NCBI GenBank assembly: GCA_030147525.1
Contig: JASBVF010000003.1
Coordinates: 124,001 to 188,000 of the forward strand
Direction: 5' to 3'
Origin: Bacteroidota bacterium
GTDB taxonomy: Bacteria > Bacteroidota > Bacteroidia > Chitinophagales > Saprospiraceae
Length of the DNA stretch: 64,000 nucleotides
Numbering within the stretch: the first letter of the stretch is position 1; each line of letters opens with the position of its first letter. The notes beneath the pieces were generated by a model, which searched no databases, was not told the DNA's origin, and saw only the letters and a program-made list of their open reading frames with translations. Shown here in pieces: positions 18,480-26,822 of the stretch. A program made the translations under genes and the position numbers.

Positions 18480-19529
18480 TCAGGTTGGCAGTGCTTCCAG
18501 TTTTTTCCGGTTGCTAATCCTGATGATGCCATCCGTGATTTCGATGAAACCATCATCCTTGAACTCGGTTAGCATGCGAATGACACTTTCCTTGGCCGTC
18601 CCGACGATATGAGCAAGATCTTCCCGAAGAATTTGAATGTCTTCTTTTCCTTCCTTGGAGTAACGATCGTGCAGCAGTAGAATAGCTTCCGCCACTCGTT
18701 TGCGAACAGAATTGTAGGCCAGGCTGAGCAGTTGAGTTTCTTTTTCAGCGACATTGTCGGCCAGCATTTTAATGAGGCGGGACGATACATCCCGGTTAGC
18801 ATGGAGCAGTTTCAGAAAATCCTCTTTTGGAACAAGGCTCACTTCTACACCTTCAAGAGCAGCAGCAGAAAAAGTGTAAGGCTCATCCTTGATAAGCGCT
18901 GTGTATCCGACGAACTCACCTTCGCTGCGAATATTAATGATGTATTCTTTGCCGATATCATTGGTTTTAAAAATTTTTACCTGGCCCTTGTTCACAAAAT
19001 AGAGATAGCGGGGAATATCTCCTTCCTCGAAGAGCAGGTCCCGTTTTTTATACGTCTTTTTACGACGGTCGTCAGAGAGTTTTTTCAACTCCTCGTAGCC
19101 TTTTGCCTCGTTGATAAATGCACTCAGGCCTTCCTCCGTCTTATTGAATTTTTTCAGCCTTTCAGCTTTGGCCATCCGTGTTTCGACGACTTTCAGCAAT
19201 TCTTCCACGGTGAAAGGTTTGGTCAGGTAGTCGTCGGCACCGAGGTCCATTCCTTTGCGAAAATCTTCCTTCTCGGTTTTAGCAGTAAGAAAAACGAAAG
19301 GAATGTCGGAGGTTTCCGGTCTTTTACTTAAGATATTCAGCACTGTAAAACCATCCAGCCGAGGCATCATCACGTCGCAAAGGATGAGGTCGGGTCGTTC
19401 GTCGAGTGCAGCATCCACGCCTTCCGCTCCATCAGCGGCCGCTACCACTTCGTAACCGGAGATCTCAAGAATCTCCTGAATATTTTCCCGTACATCGGGC
19501 ATGTCTTCTATTACCAATATTTTTTTCAT
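18480..19529 (-). CDS. Receiver-CRP/FNR fusion transcription factor
   Basis: Response regulator whose output is a whole CRP/FNR-type protein. Residues 1-120 are a receiver domain: acidic pair Glu8/Asp9, phospho-acceptor Asp52 (LILCDVMMP), Thr82, Lys104 (YLTKPF). Residues about 150-245 form a cyclic-nucleotide-binding-like beta-roll (KRDLLFEEGD, LYFVNKGQVKIFKTN, EGEFVGYTALI). Residues about 265-340 are a CRP winged helix with LAHIVGTAKESVIRMLTEF. In its recognition helix the Glu and Arg that read the TGA core in CRP and FNR are present (K-E-S-V-I-R). There is no N-terminal Cys cluster, so it cannot carry an FNR-type Fe-S sensor; the signal should arrive by phosphorylation. It lies 19 bp after the heme-PAS kinase gene and is last in the ccoI operon. 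Confidence 0.93.
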   Translation of the reverse strand: MKKILVIEDMPDVRENIQEILEISGYEVVAAADGAEGVDAALDERPDLILCDVMMPRLDGFTVLNILSKRPETSDIPFVFLTAKTEKEDFRKGMDLGADDYLTKPFTVEELLKVVETRMAKAERLKKFNKTEEGLSAFINEAKGYEELKKLSDDRRKKTYKKRDLLFEEGDIPRYLYFVNKGQVKIFKTNDIGKEYIINIRSEGEFVGYTALIKDEPYTFSAAALEGVEVSLVPKEDFLKLLHANRDVSSRLIKMLADNVAEKETQLLSLAYNSVRKRVAEAILLLHDRYSKEGKEDIQILREDLAHIVGTAKESVIRMLTEFKDDGFIEITDGIIRISNRKKLEALPT

Positions 19530-19548
19530 GTTGAACCTTTTAGAGTTG

Positions 19549-20880
19549 TCAGGCCTGAATCGGAATGCGAACAGTAAAAGTAGTGCCTTTTCCTAATTCG
19601 CTATGAAAATCAATATCTCCATCAAGCAGATCGAGATACCTTTTTACAATATTCAACCCAAGTCCTGTGCCCTGAATGTTTTCAGCATTGTGTGCCCGGA
19701 AAAATCTCGTAAACAAAAACTGTTGGTCTTCTTCCGGAATTCCAATACCGTAATCTCTGATTTTAATAATGACAGTATTGTTCTCGACCATAATATCGCA
19801 ATCAATAGGCTTGCCTGCTTCTGAATATTTTATAGCATTGGAGAGCAGGTTGTATAGCACATTTTTGAGGATCTTTTTGTCCAATGTTACCTCCTGATCC
19901 GGAATACCCTGCGGATGCCTGATTTCCTGGCCTGGTTTAAGCAGCCCTTTCAACTCATCAGTGACTTCATGGCAGAAGCTTGTGAAATTGAAACTGACTG
20001 ACTGCACCTGAACACGGTCTTCTTCCAGTTTACTCAACGACAGAAAATCGTTAAGGATATTTGTCAGGTTGTTCACCGAAGCTTTGATCCTCGAAACGTG
20101 TTTGAGGCGTTTTTCTTCAGCGTTTTCCTTTTTTGAATACAATTCAATAAGGTCCGCCGAAGATAAAATGGCACTCAGTGGCGTCCTGAATTCATGAGAG
20201 GCCATCGTAACAAACCTGGATTTTAGCTGAGAAAGATCTTTCTCTTTTTGCAATGATTTTCTCAGTTCGTTTTCGCTTTTTCGGAGCGCATCTTCTGCCG
20301 CCTGGCGCTCCCGGTTTTCGTAGGAAAGTTGCTGGTTGGCCTGCAAGAGCTTATTCACTACATCTACCAGTTCTTCCGTACGTTGTTTTACCTTTTGTTC
20401 CAGCTCTTCGTTAAGTTTCCTGATTTTGGCTTCCGCCTTTTTCACTTCCGTCAGGTCGTGAAGGATACCGGCGAAAATCCGCTTATTCCCAACCACTGTC
20501 TCACTCACTGCCAGTCTGACGGGAATCAACCTTCCATCCTTACAAACCGCTTCCACCTCCCGCCCGATACCGATGATTTTTGCTTTTCCACCATGCAGGT
20601 AATTTTGAAGGTAGCTGTCATGCCGCTCCCGGTGAGGCGATGGCGTCAGCATGGAAATATTCTGGCCGATCAATTCATCTTCCTCATAGCCAAAAAGCTG
20701 CTCTGCCGCCGGGTTGACGGTTTCGATGATCCCTTTTTCACTGATGGTAATGATTGCATCGGTCGCTGCCTCGAAGACGGCTTCGAGGTACATCGCTGCG
20801 TGAATGGATTTGTTGTATGACTTTTGTTTTTCCAAAATAATTGATTGTAATTTCCTGGCTTTAGATTTAGCTGAAATCAT
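19549..20880 (-). CDS. FixL-like heme-PAS sensor histidine kinase
   Basis: Probable soluble oxygen sensor kinase; no transmembrane segment is seen. The PAS domain (about residues 30-145) resembles the FixL heme domain: IGQNISMLTPSPHRERHDSY, then KIIGIGRE, then CKDGRLIPVRLAVSE. His87 falls where Bradyrhizobium FixL has its proximal heme ligand His200, and Arg107 is exactly 20 residues on, as Arg220 is in FixL; Ile102 matches Ile215. A coiled coil (about 145-215) leads to HisKA with His229 in MASHEFRTPLSAI. HATPase follows with N box (YNLLSNAIKYS), G1 (IRDYGIGIPEE) and G2 (GTGLGLNIVKRYLDLL). The partner is the downstream receiver-CRP fusion. Heme binding is inferred from residues only. Confidence 0.88.
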   Translation of the reverse strand: MISAKSKARKLQSIILEKQKSYNKSIHAAMYLEAVFEAATDAIITISEKGIIETVNPAAEQLFGYEEDELIGQNISMLTPSPHRERHDSYLQNYLHGGKAKIIGIGREVEAVCKDGRLIPVRLAVSETVVGNKRIFAGILHDLTEVKKAEAKIRKLNEELEQKVKQRTEELVDVVNKLLQANQQLSYENRERQAAEDALRKSENELRKSLQKEKDLSQLKSRFVTMASHEFRTPLSAILSSADLIELYSKKENAEEKRLKHVSRIKASVNNLTNILNDFLSLSKLEEDRVQVQSVSFNFTSFCHEVTDELKGLLKPGQEIRHPQGIPDQEVTLDKKILKNVLYNLLSNAIKYSEAGKPIDCDIMVENNTVIIKIRDYGIGIPEEDQQFLFTRFFRAHNAENIQGTGLGLNIVKRYLDLLDGDIDFHSELGKGTTFTVRIPIQA

Positions 20881-20901
20881 TAGAGAATTATTTTCCTGTT
20901 T

Positions 20902-21591
20902 TCAATGACACATTGGCATGTCCTGCATCTCTTCCCAGAAAAAAAACTCGCCGGGAATATGAAAATTCAGCCCTCTGAATAAAAACAGCATGGCAAAGAA
21001 AATCAAAAATGCAGGATAAATCTTTTGAAATATAATTCTAAAACGCAAGTTGACTACATTTCCAGCCAATGACACTACAGTCATCAGCGGCAATGTACCC
21101 AATCCGAAAAGCGCCATGTAGGCCATTCCGGACAGCAATTCTCCGGTACTCAAAGCCCCTGCCACGGCCATGTAGACCAGCCCGCAAGGTAGCAAGCCGT
21201 TCAATACCCCGACGGCGAAAGTCCCGGCGAATCCCTGCTGCTGTATCCACCTTCCGATCCCCGATTTAACGTTGAAAAACAAACGGTTGAAGACGTTTAC
21301 CTTCAGCAATTTAGTTTCAACATTGATCGAAAACACCGCTATCAACAGCAAAGCTGCACCAATGGCAATGGTCATCGATTTCTGGAATCCGGCAAAAAAA
21401 AGTCCTTGCCCCAACAATCCAATGATACCACCGAGCAGTGAATAAGTGACCGTGCGACCAAGATTGTAGAGCAACCCATTCACCCAGACATTGCTGCGCT
21501 GCCCTCCCACCGCCAATGCAATTGGACCGCACATGCCGATGCAATGCAGGCTTCCGAATAGTCCGATGGTGAAAGCTGTCCAGAGATACAT
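20902..21591 (-). CDS. TauE/SafE-like membrane protein (DsbD_2 family) of the ccoI locus
   Basis: Polytopic inner-membrane protein, 229 residues, about six TM helices. The start has the GSLHCIGMCGPIAL signature (His-Cys and Met-Cys-Gly) of the sulfite exporter TauE/SafE, UreH-like family found next to cbb3 assembly genes. A second NGLLPCGLVYMAVAGAL segment carries another Cys. The family is linked to copper or thiol handling for cytochrome oxidase assembly, but no reaction is proven. The ATG at 21591 shares its A with the ccoI stop (TGATG), so translation is coupled. A TTG one codon upstream is possible but less likely. Confidence 0.85.
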   Translation of the reverse strand: MYLWTAFTIGLFGSLHCIGMCGPIALAVGGQRSNVWVNGLLYNLGRTVTYSLLGGIIGLLGQGLFFAGFQKSMTIAIGAALLLIAVFSINVETKLLKVNVFNRLFFNVKSGIGRWIQQQGFAGTFAVGVLNGLLPCGLVYMAVAGALSTGELLSGMAYMALFGLGTLPLMTVVSLAGNVVNLRFRIIFQKIYPAFLIFFAMLFLFRGLNFHIPGEFFFWEEMQDMPMCH

Positions 21592-24125
21592 CAATTCAGG
21601 TTTTGAAGGTTAGATGTTGACGGACTTTCCCGAAGCATGCTGCGGGAAAGCAGCGTACTCAATCCGACGCCGAACCCAACAATTGTGATCGAACTGGCCG
21701 GCATCAAAATGGCGGCAACGATGGGTGATAAAGCTCCCTGAACCGCATAACTCAACCCAATGACGTTGTAAATCGCTGCCAGTCCCCAGGCTGCATACAC
21801 GACGTGGATGCTTTTCCTGGCAAATGCCAGAAAACGGGGCAGGTTGCCAAATTGCCTGGCGTCGAGTATGGCGTCACAGGCCGGCGTAAAATTGTTGGTG
21901 TTTTCAGCTACAACGATACCGACATCGCTCTGCTTCAAGGCCCCGGCATCGTTCAGTCCGTCGCCGATCATCAGCGTTCTGTTTCCCTCGCTTTGGAGTT
22001 TTTTTAGAAATGCCAGCTTGTCTTTCGGGCTTTGGTGGAAATGCAACTGCGCATTGGCTTCTTCCGTGCTACCGAATTTTTCGAGCAAATAAGCCCGCTC
22101 CCGCTCATTGTCACCAGACAGAAGGAAAGTCCGTGCTTTCTGCCGAAACCAGGATACGACTTCCCATGCATTCTCACGGTAACGATTGTGCAGGTGGCAA
22201 CTCCCTTTCAGTTCACCTTCAATTTCAATGAAAACATTGGCGCCGTTTTTATTTTTTCGCAGAAAACCATTAGATGAAACAACAGCGCCCTGTTCCGGCG
22301 CATGGCCGAAGAATTTGGCAGAGCCGATTTTCAACTCAAGTCCCCCTACCCTTCCCTTTACACCTAACCCTTCAAATTCCTGAAAATCAACTACTTCCGG
22401 CACATTACCTGATTCAGACCATTGATCGGCCAATTGACGGCTTACCGGATGGGAAGAATGGCGGGCAAGTGCCACGATGTTGCGTCGCTCCGTATCTGTC
22501 AGCGGCATCCCTTCGTAGTCCAGTTGACTTCCCGAAGCATGGGTCAGCGTACCCGTTTTATCAAAAACAACGGAAGTAACCCGGTCTAGCGCCTCGATAA
22601 CATTGGTGTTTTTCATAAAAAAACCACGCTTGGAAAGAATGCGAACGGCATTGCCGAGCGTAAAAGGAACGTTCAGGGCCGCAGCGCACGGGCAGGCAAT
22701 GATCAACACCGCCGTGAAAGCATTGAATGCAATGGACGGGTCTTTCGGCAACCAGTAAAACAGCGTCCCGAATGCTATCGTGAGAATGATGATGGTGAAA
22801 TACTTCCCAATCTTATTGGCTAACTGGCTGGTGCCGGTCAGGTCTTCTTTTTTGAAAGCGGCCTCATTCCAAAGCTGGGTGAGGTAGCTCTGCGATACTT
22901 TTTTCGTGAGCAGCAACTCCACTGCTTCGGCCATTTGCCGCCCTCCTGCGTAAATTTTATCGCCTGCCGACACGTCGACCGGTTCGGCTTCTCCGGTTAC
23001 AAAACTGTAATCGATCAAGGCCTTCCCCTTCCTGACGATGCTATCTGCAGGGATAAGTTCTTTATGCCTAACCAGGATGGTATCGCCCGGTTCAAGATTA
23101 TTGACGGGTACACTGGACTCCCTGCCGTTCGGGTTCTCATCATCAAATGTCAGGCGGGTAGCAGCTACCGGGAAGTAGGAACGGTAATCCCTTTCGAAAG
23201 AAATACTGTGGTAGGTCATCTGTTGAAACCACTTTCCGATGAGCAGAAAAAAGACCAGGCCGGCCAGGCTGTCCATGTAACCGGCTCCCGTGCCCGACAA
23301 TATTTCCCAGACGCTGCGAAAAAAGAGTACCAGAATCCCCAATGCCAGCGGTATGTCGATCCCATAAGTTTTTGTCTTCAGAGAATACCAGGCCGTCGTC
23401 AGGTAATCCTTACCGCTGTAAAAAGCAACCGGAATAGCCAGCAGAATATTGAAATAACCAAACAAACGCCGGAACCACTCTTCCGATGCATCCAGCCCGA
23501 AGTACTCCGGAAAACTCAGCAACATGATATTGCCGAAACCAAAACCCGCCACACCCAGTTGATATATCAACCGGCGGCTGACGGGCTTTTTATTGTCTTT
23601 GTCAAGTGAGCCAAGGTTGATTTCCGGGGCGTAACCGATTGAGTCGAGCAACTCAACCACCTTCCGGATTGTCGTCTCCTCGTTGAGAAAAGTGATGTAG
23701 GCTTCCTTTTTCAGGAAGTTGACTTTTGAGGAAGTGATACCCGGACTTAGTTTATAAAGGTTTTCAACCAGCCAAATGCAGGACGCACAGTGAATTTGCG
23801 GCAAATAAAAACTAACTTTAGTATTCCGTCCATCGGTAAAATCTGTTAACTTGTCAATGATTTCTGCATCGTCGAGCCAGGCGTACTGCGGCTGCTTCCG
23901 GCCTTTGAGACTGATGCCGGCATTTTTTTCGATTTCGTAGTACTTACAAAGATCGTTGGCGTTGAGGATTTCATAAACCAACTTGCATCCTTCACAACAA
24001 AAATGCTTGTCATCAACAAGGATCAGGTCCTTGGAGTCAAAAGCTGAAACAGGCAATCCACAATGATAGCAAGCCGTCTGTTTAACAAGAATTTCCGGCT
24101 TGTCGAGCGGTGTGGTTTTGGTCAT
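21591..24125 (-). CDS. ccoI: Copper-transporting P1B-ATPase CcoI/FixI
   Basis: Exports Cu(I) across the inner membrane for assembly of the cbb3 oxidase. Start taken at MTKTTPLDK; the longer frame is an unlikely N-terminal extension. N-terminal metal-binding region with CYHCGLPV and CCEGCKLVYE (the domain typical of FixI), then an HMA-like domain with CASCIW. Eight TM helices. CPCAAALN is the Cu-site motif in TM6. DKTGTLTH is the phosphorylation site (Asp in DKTG), HPVS the nucleotide-binding HP motif and GDGLNDAGAL the hinge. 844 residues. First gene of the ccoI-tauE-kinase-regulator operon, preceded by tandem FNR-like boxes. Confidence 0.95.
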   Translation of the reverse strand: MTKTTPLDKPEILVKQTACYHCGLPVSAFDSKDLILVDDKHFCCEGCKLVYEILNANDLCKYYEIEKNAGISLKGRKQPQYAWLDDAEIIDKLTDFTDGRNTKVSFYLPQIHCASCIWLVENLYKLSPGITSSKVNFLKKEAYITFLNEETTIRKVVELLDSIGYAPEINLGSLDKDNKKPVSRRLIYQLGVAGFGFGNIMLLSFPEYFGLDASEEWFRRLFGYFNILLAIPVAFYSGKDYLTTAWYSLKTKTYGIDIPLALGILVLFFRSVWEILSGTGAGYMDSLAGLVFFLLIGKWFQQMTYHSISFERDYRSYFPVAATRLTFDDENPNGRESSVPVNNLEPGDTILVRHKELIPADSIVRKGKALIDYSFVTGEAEPVDVSAGDKIYAGGRQMAEAVELLLTKKVSQSYLTQLWNEAAFKKEDLTGTSQLANKIGKYFTIIILTIAFGTLFYWLPKDPSIAFNAFTAVLIIACPCAAALNVPFTLGNAVRILSKRGFFMKNTNVIEALDRVTSVVFDKTGTLTHASGSQLDYEGMPLTDTERRNIVALARHSSHPVSRQLADQWSESGNVPEVVDFQEFEGLGVKGRVGGLELKIGSAKFFGHAPEQGAVVSSNGFLRKNKNGANVFIEIEGELKGSCHLHNRYRENAWEVVSWFRQKARTFLLSGDNERERAYLLEKFGSTEEANAQLHFHQSPKDKLAFLKKLQSEGNRTLMIGDGLNDAGALKQSDVGIVVAENTNNFTPACDAILDARQFGNLPRFLAFARKSIHVVYAAWGLAAIYNVIGLSYAVQGALSPIVAAILMPASSITIVGFGVGLSTLLSRSMLRESPSTSNLQNLN

Positions 24126-24225
24126 ATAAAATAGTAGTTTACTAATTAATTCAAGGAGTTTGACTTGTTTTTCCTCTACAAAAACAAGAGGACAAATAGC
24201 CCCGGTAACCACCTTTAATCGGGCT

Positions 24226-24323
24226 GCAAGGTAGAAGGTGAGATAAGTCATTCAGGGTGACAAAACTCACCGCTTTTTTTTGATTATTGTCAATATTCCG
24301 GATAATCCCCGCCCTTAGCTTGG
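24226..24323. promoter_or_regulatory. Divergent promoter with tandem FNR/FixK-type boxes (ccoI operon and 24350 gene)
   Basis: Box TTGAT-TATT-GTCAA at 24280-24293 is a near-perfect FNR site. A weaker box GTGAC-AAAA-CTCAC sits at 24257-24270; centres are 23 bp apart. On the plus strand TAGCTTGG (24316-24323), a -7-like element, begins 29.5 bp from the centre of the strong box. On the minus strand TACCTTGC (24233-24226) begins 30.5 bp from the centre of the weak box, and the same octamer is found at the ccoS promoter. So one tandem site may serve both directions. Confidence 0.72.
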
Positions 24324-24349
24324 ATCTTTATTCACAATAAATACAGATA

Positions 24350-24772
24350 ATGAAAAATCAAACTGGAATTTGGATTACCTTCATGGAAGCCCTGCTGATC
24401 AACCTGGAAGACCAGCAGGAAGTGAACGCCGTTCACATCAGCTCAGATATCGAAACCTTGCAGGATGAGCAGGTTGGGAACTTCGGAAATTATCGGGAAG
24501 AAGCCATTGCTGCCAGCACCTTGTCTGAAGGCCTGAGAGCAAGGCAGGAACAGGCTTTTTTCGACAACATCATGTCAGACCTTGACGATCGTGCTGAACT
24601 ATACATCTTCGGCCCCGCAGAAGCCAAGTTTCAGCTTGAAAATGCCCTGCTACAAAACAACCGGTTCTCTAACAATATTCTGGCTGTGGAATCAGCGGAA
24701 GAAATGAACACTCAACAAAAAGTAAGCAGGGTAAAACAGTTCTTTAAATCAAGGTTCTTCGTATTGATATAA
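24350..24772 (+). CDS. Small protein resembling bacterial eRF1-like (baeRF/translational machinery) proteins
   Basis: 140 residues, no signal peptide or membrane segment. It starts GIWITFMEALLINL and has a late AELYIFGPAEAKFQLENALL segment. The 'IWID..kA.ii' start and the 'lIFGPgEaK' motif recall short bacterial proteins related to the third domain of eRF1, often found near stress genes in Bacteroidota; this is pattern memory, not a search. The function is unknown. It lies directly behind one of the best FNR-like boxes in the window (proximal box centre 63.5 bp from the ATG), which suggests induction at low oxygen. Hsp20 and rhodanese genes follow on the same strand. Confidence 0.7.
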   Translation: MKNQTGIWITFMEALLINLEDQQEVNAVHISSDIETLQDEQVGNFGNYREEAIAASTLSEGLRARQEQAFFDNIMSDLDDRAELYIFGPAEAKFQLENALLQNNRFSNNILAVESAEEMNTQQKVSRVKQFFKSRFFVLI

Positions 24773-24921
24773 ATCACCTGACTCACTGACCAACTGCATT
24801 TACAATTGAGCTGTTTTATTAACAGATTTGATGATAACCTAACTTCGTGGAGTTGTGTATCTGTTTGAAATTCAATGAATAAAGTAAACTCAGCTTTCAG
24901 GAAGGTACAAATATCATCGTC

Positions 24922-25362
24922 ATGTGGAGACCTAAAATCAAAAATCACACTTTCGACTGGATGGGTGAAAAATTTGCTCCCATGTTTGACAAAGATCACT
25001 TTCTCGGTCATAGTCCCATCGGCGTACCCAAGTGGAATCTCCCGCCGGTTAATCTGAAAAAGAATGGTCATTTGTTCGAAATGGAGTTACTCATTCCCGG
25101 TTTTGAAAAGGAAGAACTGGAAATCATTATACAGGACGACATTCTTACCGTTAAAGGCGAAAAGAGCAGAAAAAGCACGGTTGCTTCCAGCTATATTCTG
25201 GAAGAGTTTGATCTGGAATCTTTTGAAAGAAGATTTCGGCTGGGTAAAGGAATCGGCCATGAAAAAATTGAGGCGAAATACCGGAACGGTATTCTGAAAC
25301 TTACTTTCATCGATGTACCAAAAGAAAAAGAATTGGATTACCAGGAAGTCGCAGTTAGTTGA
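24922..25362 (+). CDS. Hsp20/alpha-crystallin small heat-shock protein
   Basis: ATP-independent holdase chaperone, 146 residues. The alpha-crystallin domain covers about residues 45-140: VNLKKNGHLFEMELLIPGF, then KEELEIIIQDDILTVKGEK, then FERRFRLGKGI, and the family signature near YRNGILKLTF. A short C-terminal tail follows. The 149-bp upstream gap has no complete FNR-like box, only a TTGAT half-site at 24828-24832, so its control may be by read-through from 24350 or separate. Confidence 0.93.
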   Translation: MWRPKIKNHTFDWMGEKFAPMFDKDHFLGHSPIGVPKWNLPPVNLKKNGHLFEMELLIPGFEKEELEIIIQDDILTVKGEKSRKSTVASSYILEEFDLESFERRFRLGKGIGHEKIEAKYRNGILKLTFIDVPKEKELDYQEVAVS

Positions 25363-25492
25363 CATTCATTTGATATCGCCTTTTTTGCAGAAAAAACATG
25401 CTTCGGGATTAACTCCCGTTTCGTATTGCAGGGGTGCAGGTTTATTTTCATTCAGCAGTATCCACACTGCTTTCACCATAAATTTTTTAATC

Positions 25493-25825
25493 ATGATGCA
25501 CAACCCGGATCATTCAGGAATCCCCCCTTCTGTGCTGCGAAGGTTGGTGGATCAGGGAGTTCAACTGGTGGATGTCCGCACACATTGCGAGTATGCAGGC
25601 TATCACATCAAAGGCTCTATCAACATTCCCTACGATGAAATTGGCAGGATGAGAGATTTTATTTTACGTCTCAACAAGCCCGTCATTACTTTCAGTACGT
25701 ATGGAAGGCGAAGCGAAATTGCTGCACAGCGTCTAAGAGCACTGGGCATTGTGGTGTATAATGCCGGAACGATTCACAACATCGAATTGGCTTTGAACCC
25801 GCAGGAGGAATTCGCTGAGCTCTAA
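25493..25825 (+). CDS. Rhodanese-like domain protein lacking the catalytic cysteine
   Basis: Single rhodanese fold, about 110 residues. Start placed at the ATG pair 25493/25496 (MMHNPDHSG); the longer frame upstream overlaps the hsp20 end and looks non-coding. Conserved rhodanese elements: VQLVDVRTHCEYAGYHIKGSINIP (CH2A-like) and a late RSEIAAQRLRALGI. The active-site loop reads FSTYGRRS where an active enzyme has YCRSGNRS, so the persulfide Cys is Ser. Sulfurtransferase activity is therefore unlikely; a binding or regulatory role is more plausible. It lies between Hsp20 and a run of USP genes. Confidence 0.85.
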   Translation: MMHNPDHSGIPPSVLRRLVDQGVQLVDVRTHCEYAGYHIKGSINIPYDEIGRMRDFILRLNKPVITFSTYGRRSEIAAQRLRALGIVVYNAGTIHNIELALNPQEEFAEL

Positions 25826-25971
25826 AAATCGACGGAACATTCATTATGAACAATCAAATGGTTTTGAGCGATAAACGAAAAACAAACGTACTGCCTGCAA
25901 TGTCCGGGCAGTAAGCTATATAGTATTTTACATCGCCAGAGGCCTCTATTTAAAAACAAAATAAAAACTGC

Positions 25972-26805
25972 ATGAAGCGTATTCTCGTCCCGACTGATTT
26001 TTCTGACTGCGCCGGCTATGCCGAAAAAGCCGGGATTGCCATTGCGAAGCAACTGAACGCCCAGCTGATTTTTCTTCACGGGTTATACCTCGGTATGGAT
26101 TGGAAAAGAGTAGCTGTTAGCGACGAAAAGAAATATCCGGAAAGCAGGGAGAAGGTAAAATTTGCGGAGCAAAGCCTCGACGCCCGTGTTGAAGCCGCAG
26201 AAATGGCAGGCGTAAATGTCCGTAAATCACTGGTCTTTCTGGAAAACTCCAAAAACCTGACAACTTCCATCATGGACGAACCGCATGATTTGATTATTCT
26301 TGGTTCGCACGGCAAGGGCAGTTTAAAAAAAATCATCATCGGTTCTAACACCGGCAAAATTCTGCGCACGTGCAAAACACCGGTGCTGGTACTTCAAAAA
26401 GACTTACCCCTGCCCCTCAATTTCAAAACCATTGTTTTTGCTTCCGGCCTTGAACCTGATACTCACGAAGCGCTCAGAAGATTACTTGAATTTTCGAATG
26501 GAATGGGCGCTGAAACACTTCATTTTGTAGGTGTCACCACACCCAATAACTTCAAGCCCACCAGTATTGTAATGGAAGAAATGAAGGCTTTCCTGAGCAA
26601 GCATAACTATCCGGGCATCCGGCTCAACAACTACAATCATTACAACGTCGAAGCGGGAATCCTGGAGTTTTCAAAACAGGTTGAGGCCAATATGATTGCC
26701 ATTTCCAATCACGGACGCACTGATTTGTCCGGTTTATTTATTGAAAGCATTCCGGAAAATCTTGTGAAGTATTCCGATCTGCCGGTGTTGAGCATCAGGG
26801 TTTAA
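25972..26805 (+). CDS. Tandem universal stress protein (N-terminal domain ATP-binding type)
   Basis: Two UspA domains, 277 residues. Domain 1 (1-140) starts MKRILVPTDFSDCAGYAEKAG and keeps the G-2X-G-9X-G(S/T) nucleotide motif as GSHGKGSLKKIIIGSN. Domain 2 (about 145-277) has lost it (ISNHGRTDLSGLFIESIPE). First of three consecutive USP genes; the next begins 17 bp downstream, so they are likely co-transcribed. No FNR-like box was found in the 146-bp gap before it. Confidence 0.95.
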   Translation: MKRILVPTDFSDCAGYAEKAGIAIAKQLNAQLIFLHGLYLGMDWKRVAVSDEKKYPESREKVKFAEQSLDARVEAAEMAGVNVRKSLVFLENSKNLTTSIMDEPHDLIILGSHGKGSLKKIIIGSNTGKILRTCKTPVLVLQKDLPLPLNFKTIVFASGLEPDTHEALRRLLEFSNGMGAETLHFVGVTTPNNFKPTSIVMEEMKAFLSKHNYPGIRLNNYNHYNVEAGILEFSKQVEANMIAISNHGRTDLSGLFIESIPENLVKYSDLPVLSIRV

Positions 26806-26822
26806 TAATAAAATAAAATACT

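Noticed and set aside
24126-24251. N-terminal extension of CcoI upstream of the ATG at 24125
   Set aside because: The extra 42 residues are unlike CcoI, and the predicted transcript start near 24221 would cut through them; the ATG at 24125 directly precedes the conserved Cys region.
24773-24921. FNR-like box upstream of hsp20
   Set aside because: Only a TTGAT half-site (24828-24832) without a matching second half.
25826-25971. FNR-like box upstream of the first USP run (25972)
   Set aside because: Read on both strands; no TGAY-N4-RTCA match and no tandem spacing were found, so I do not assign this USP run directly to the regulon.
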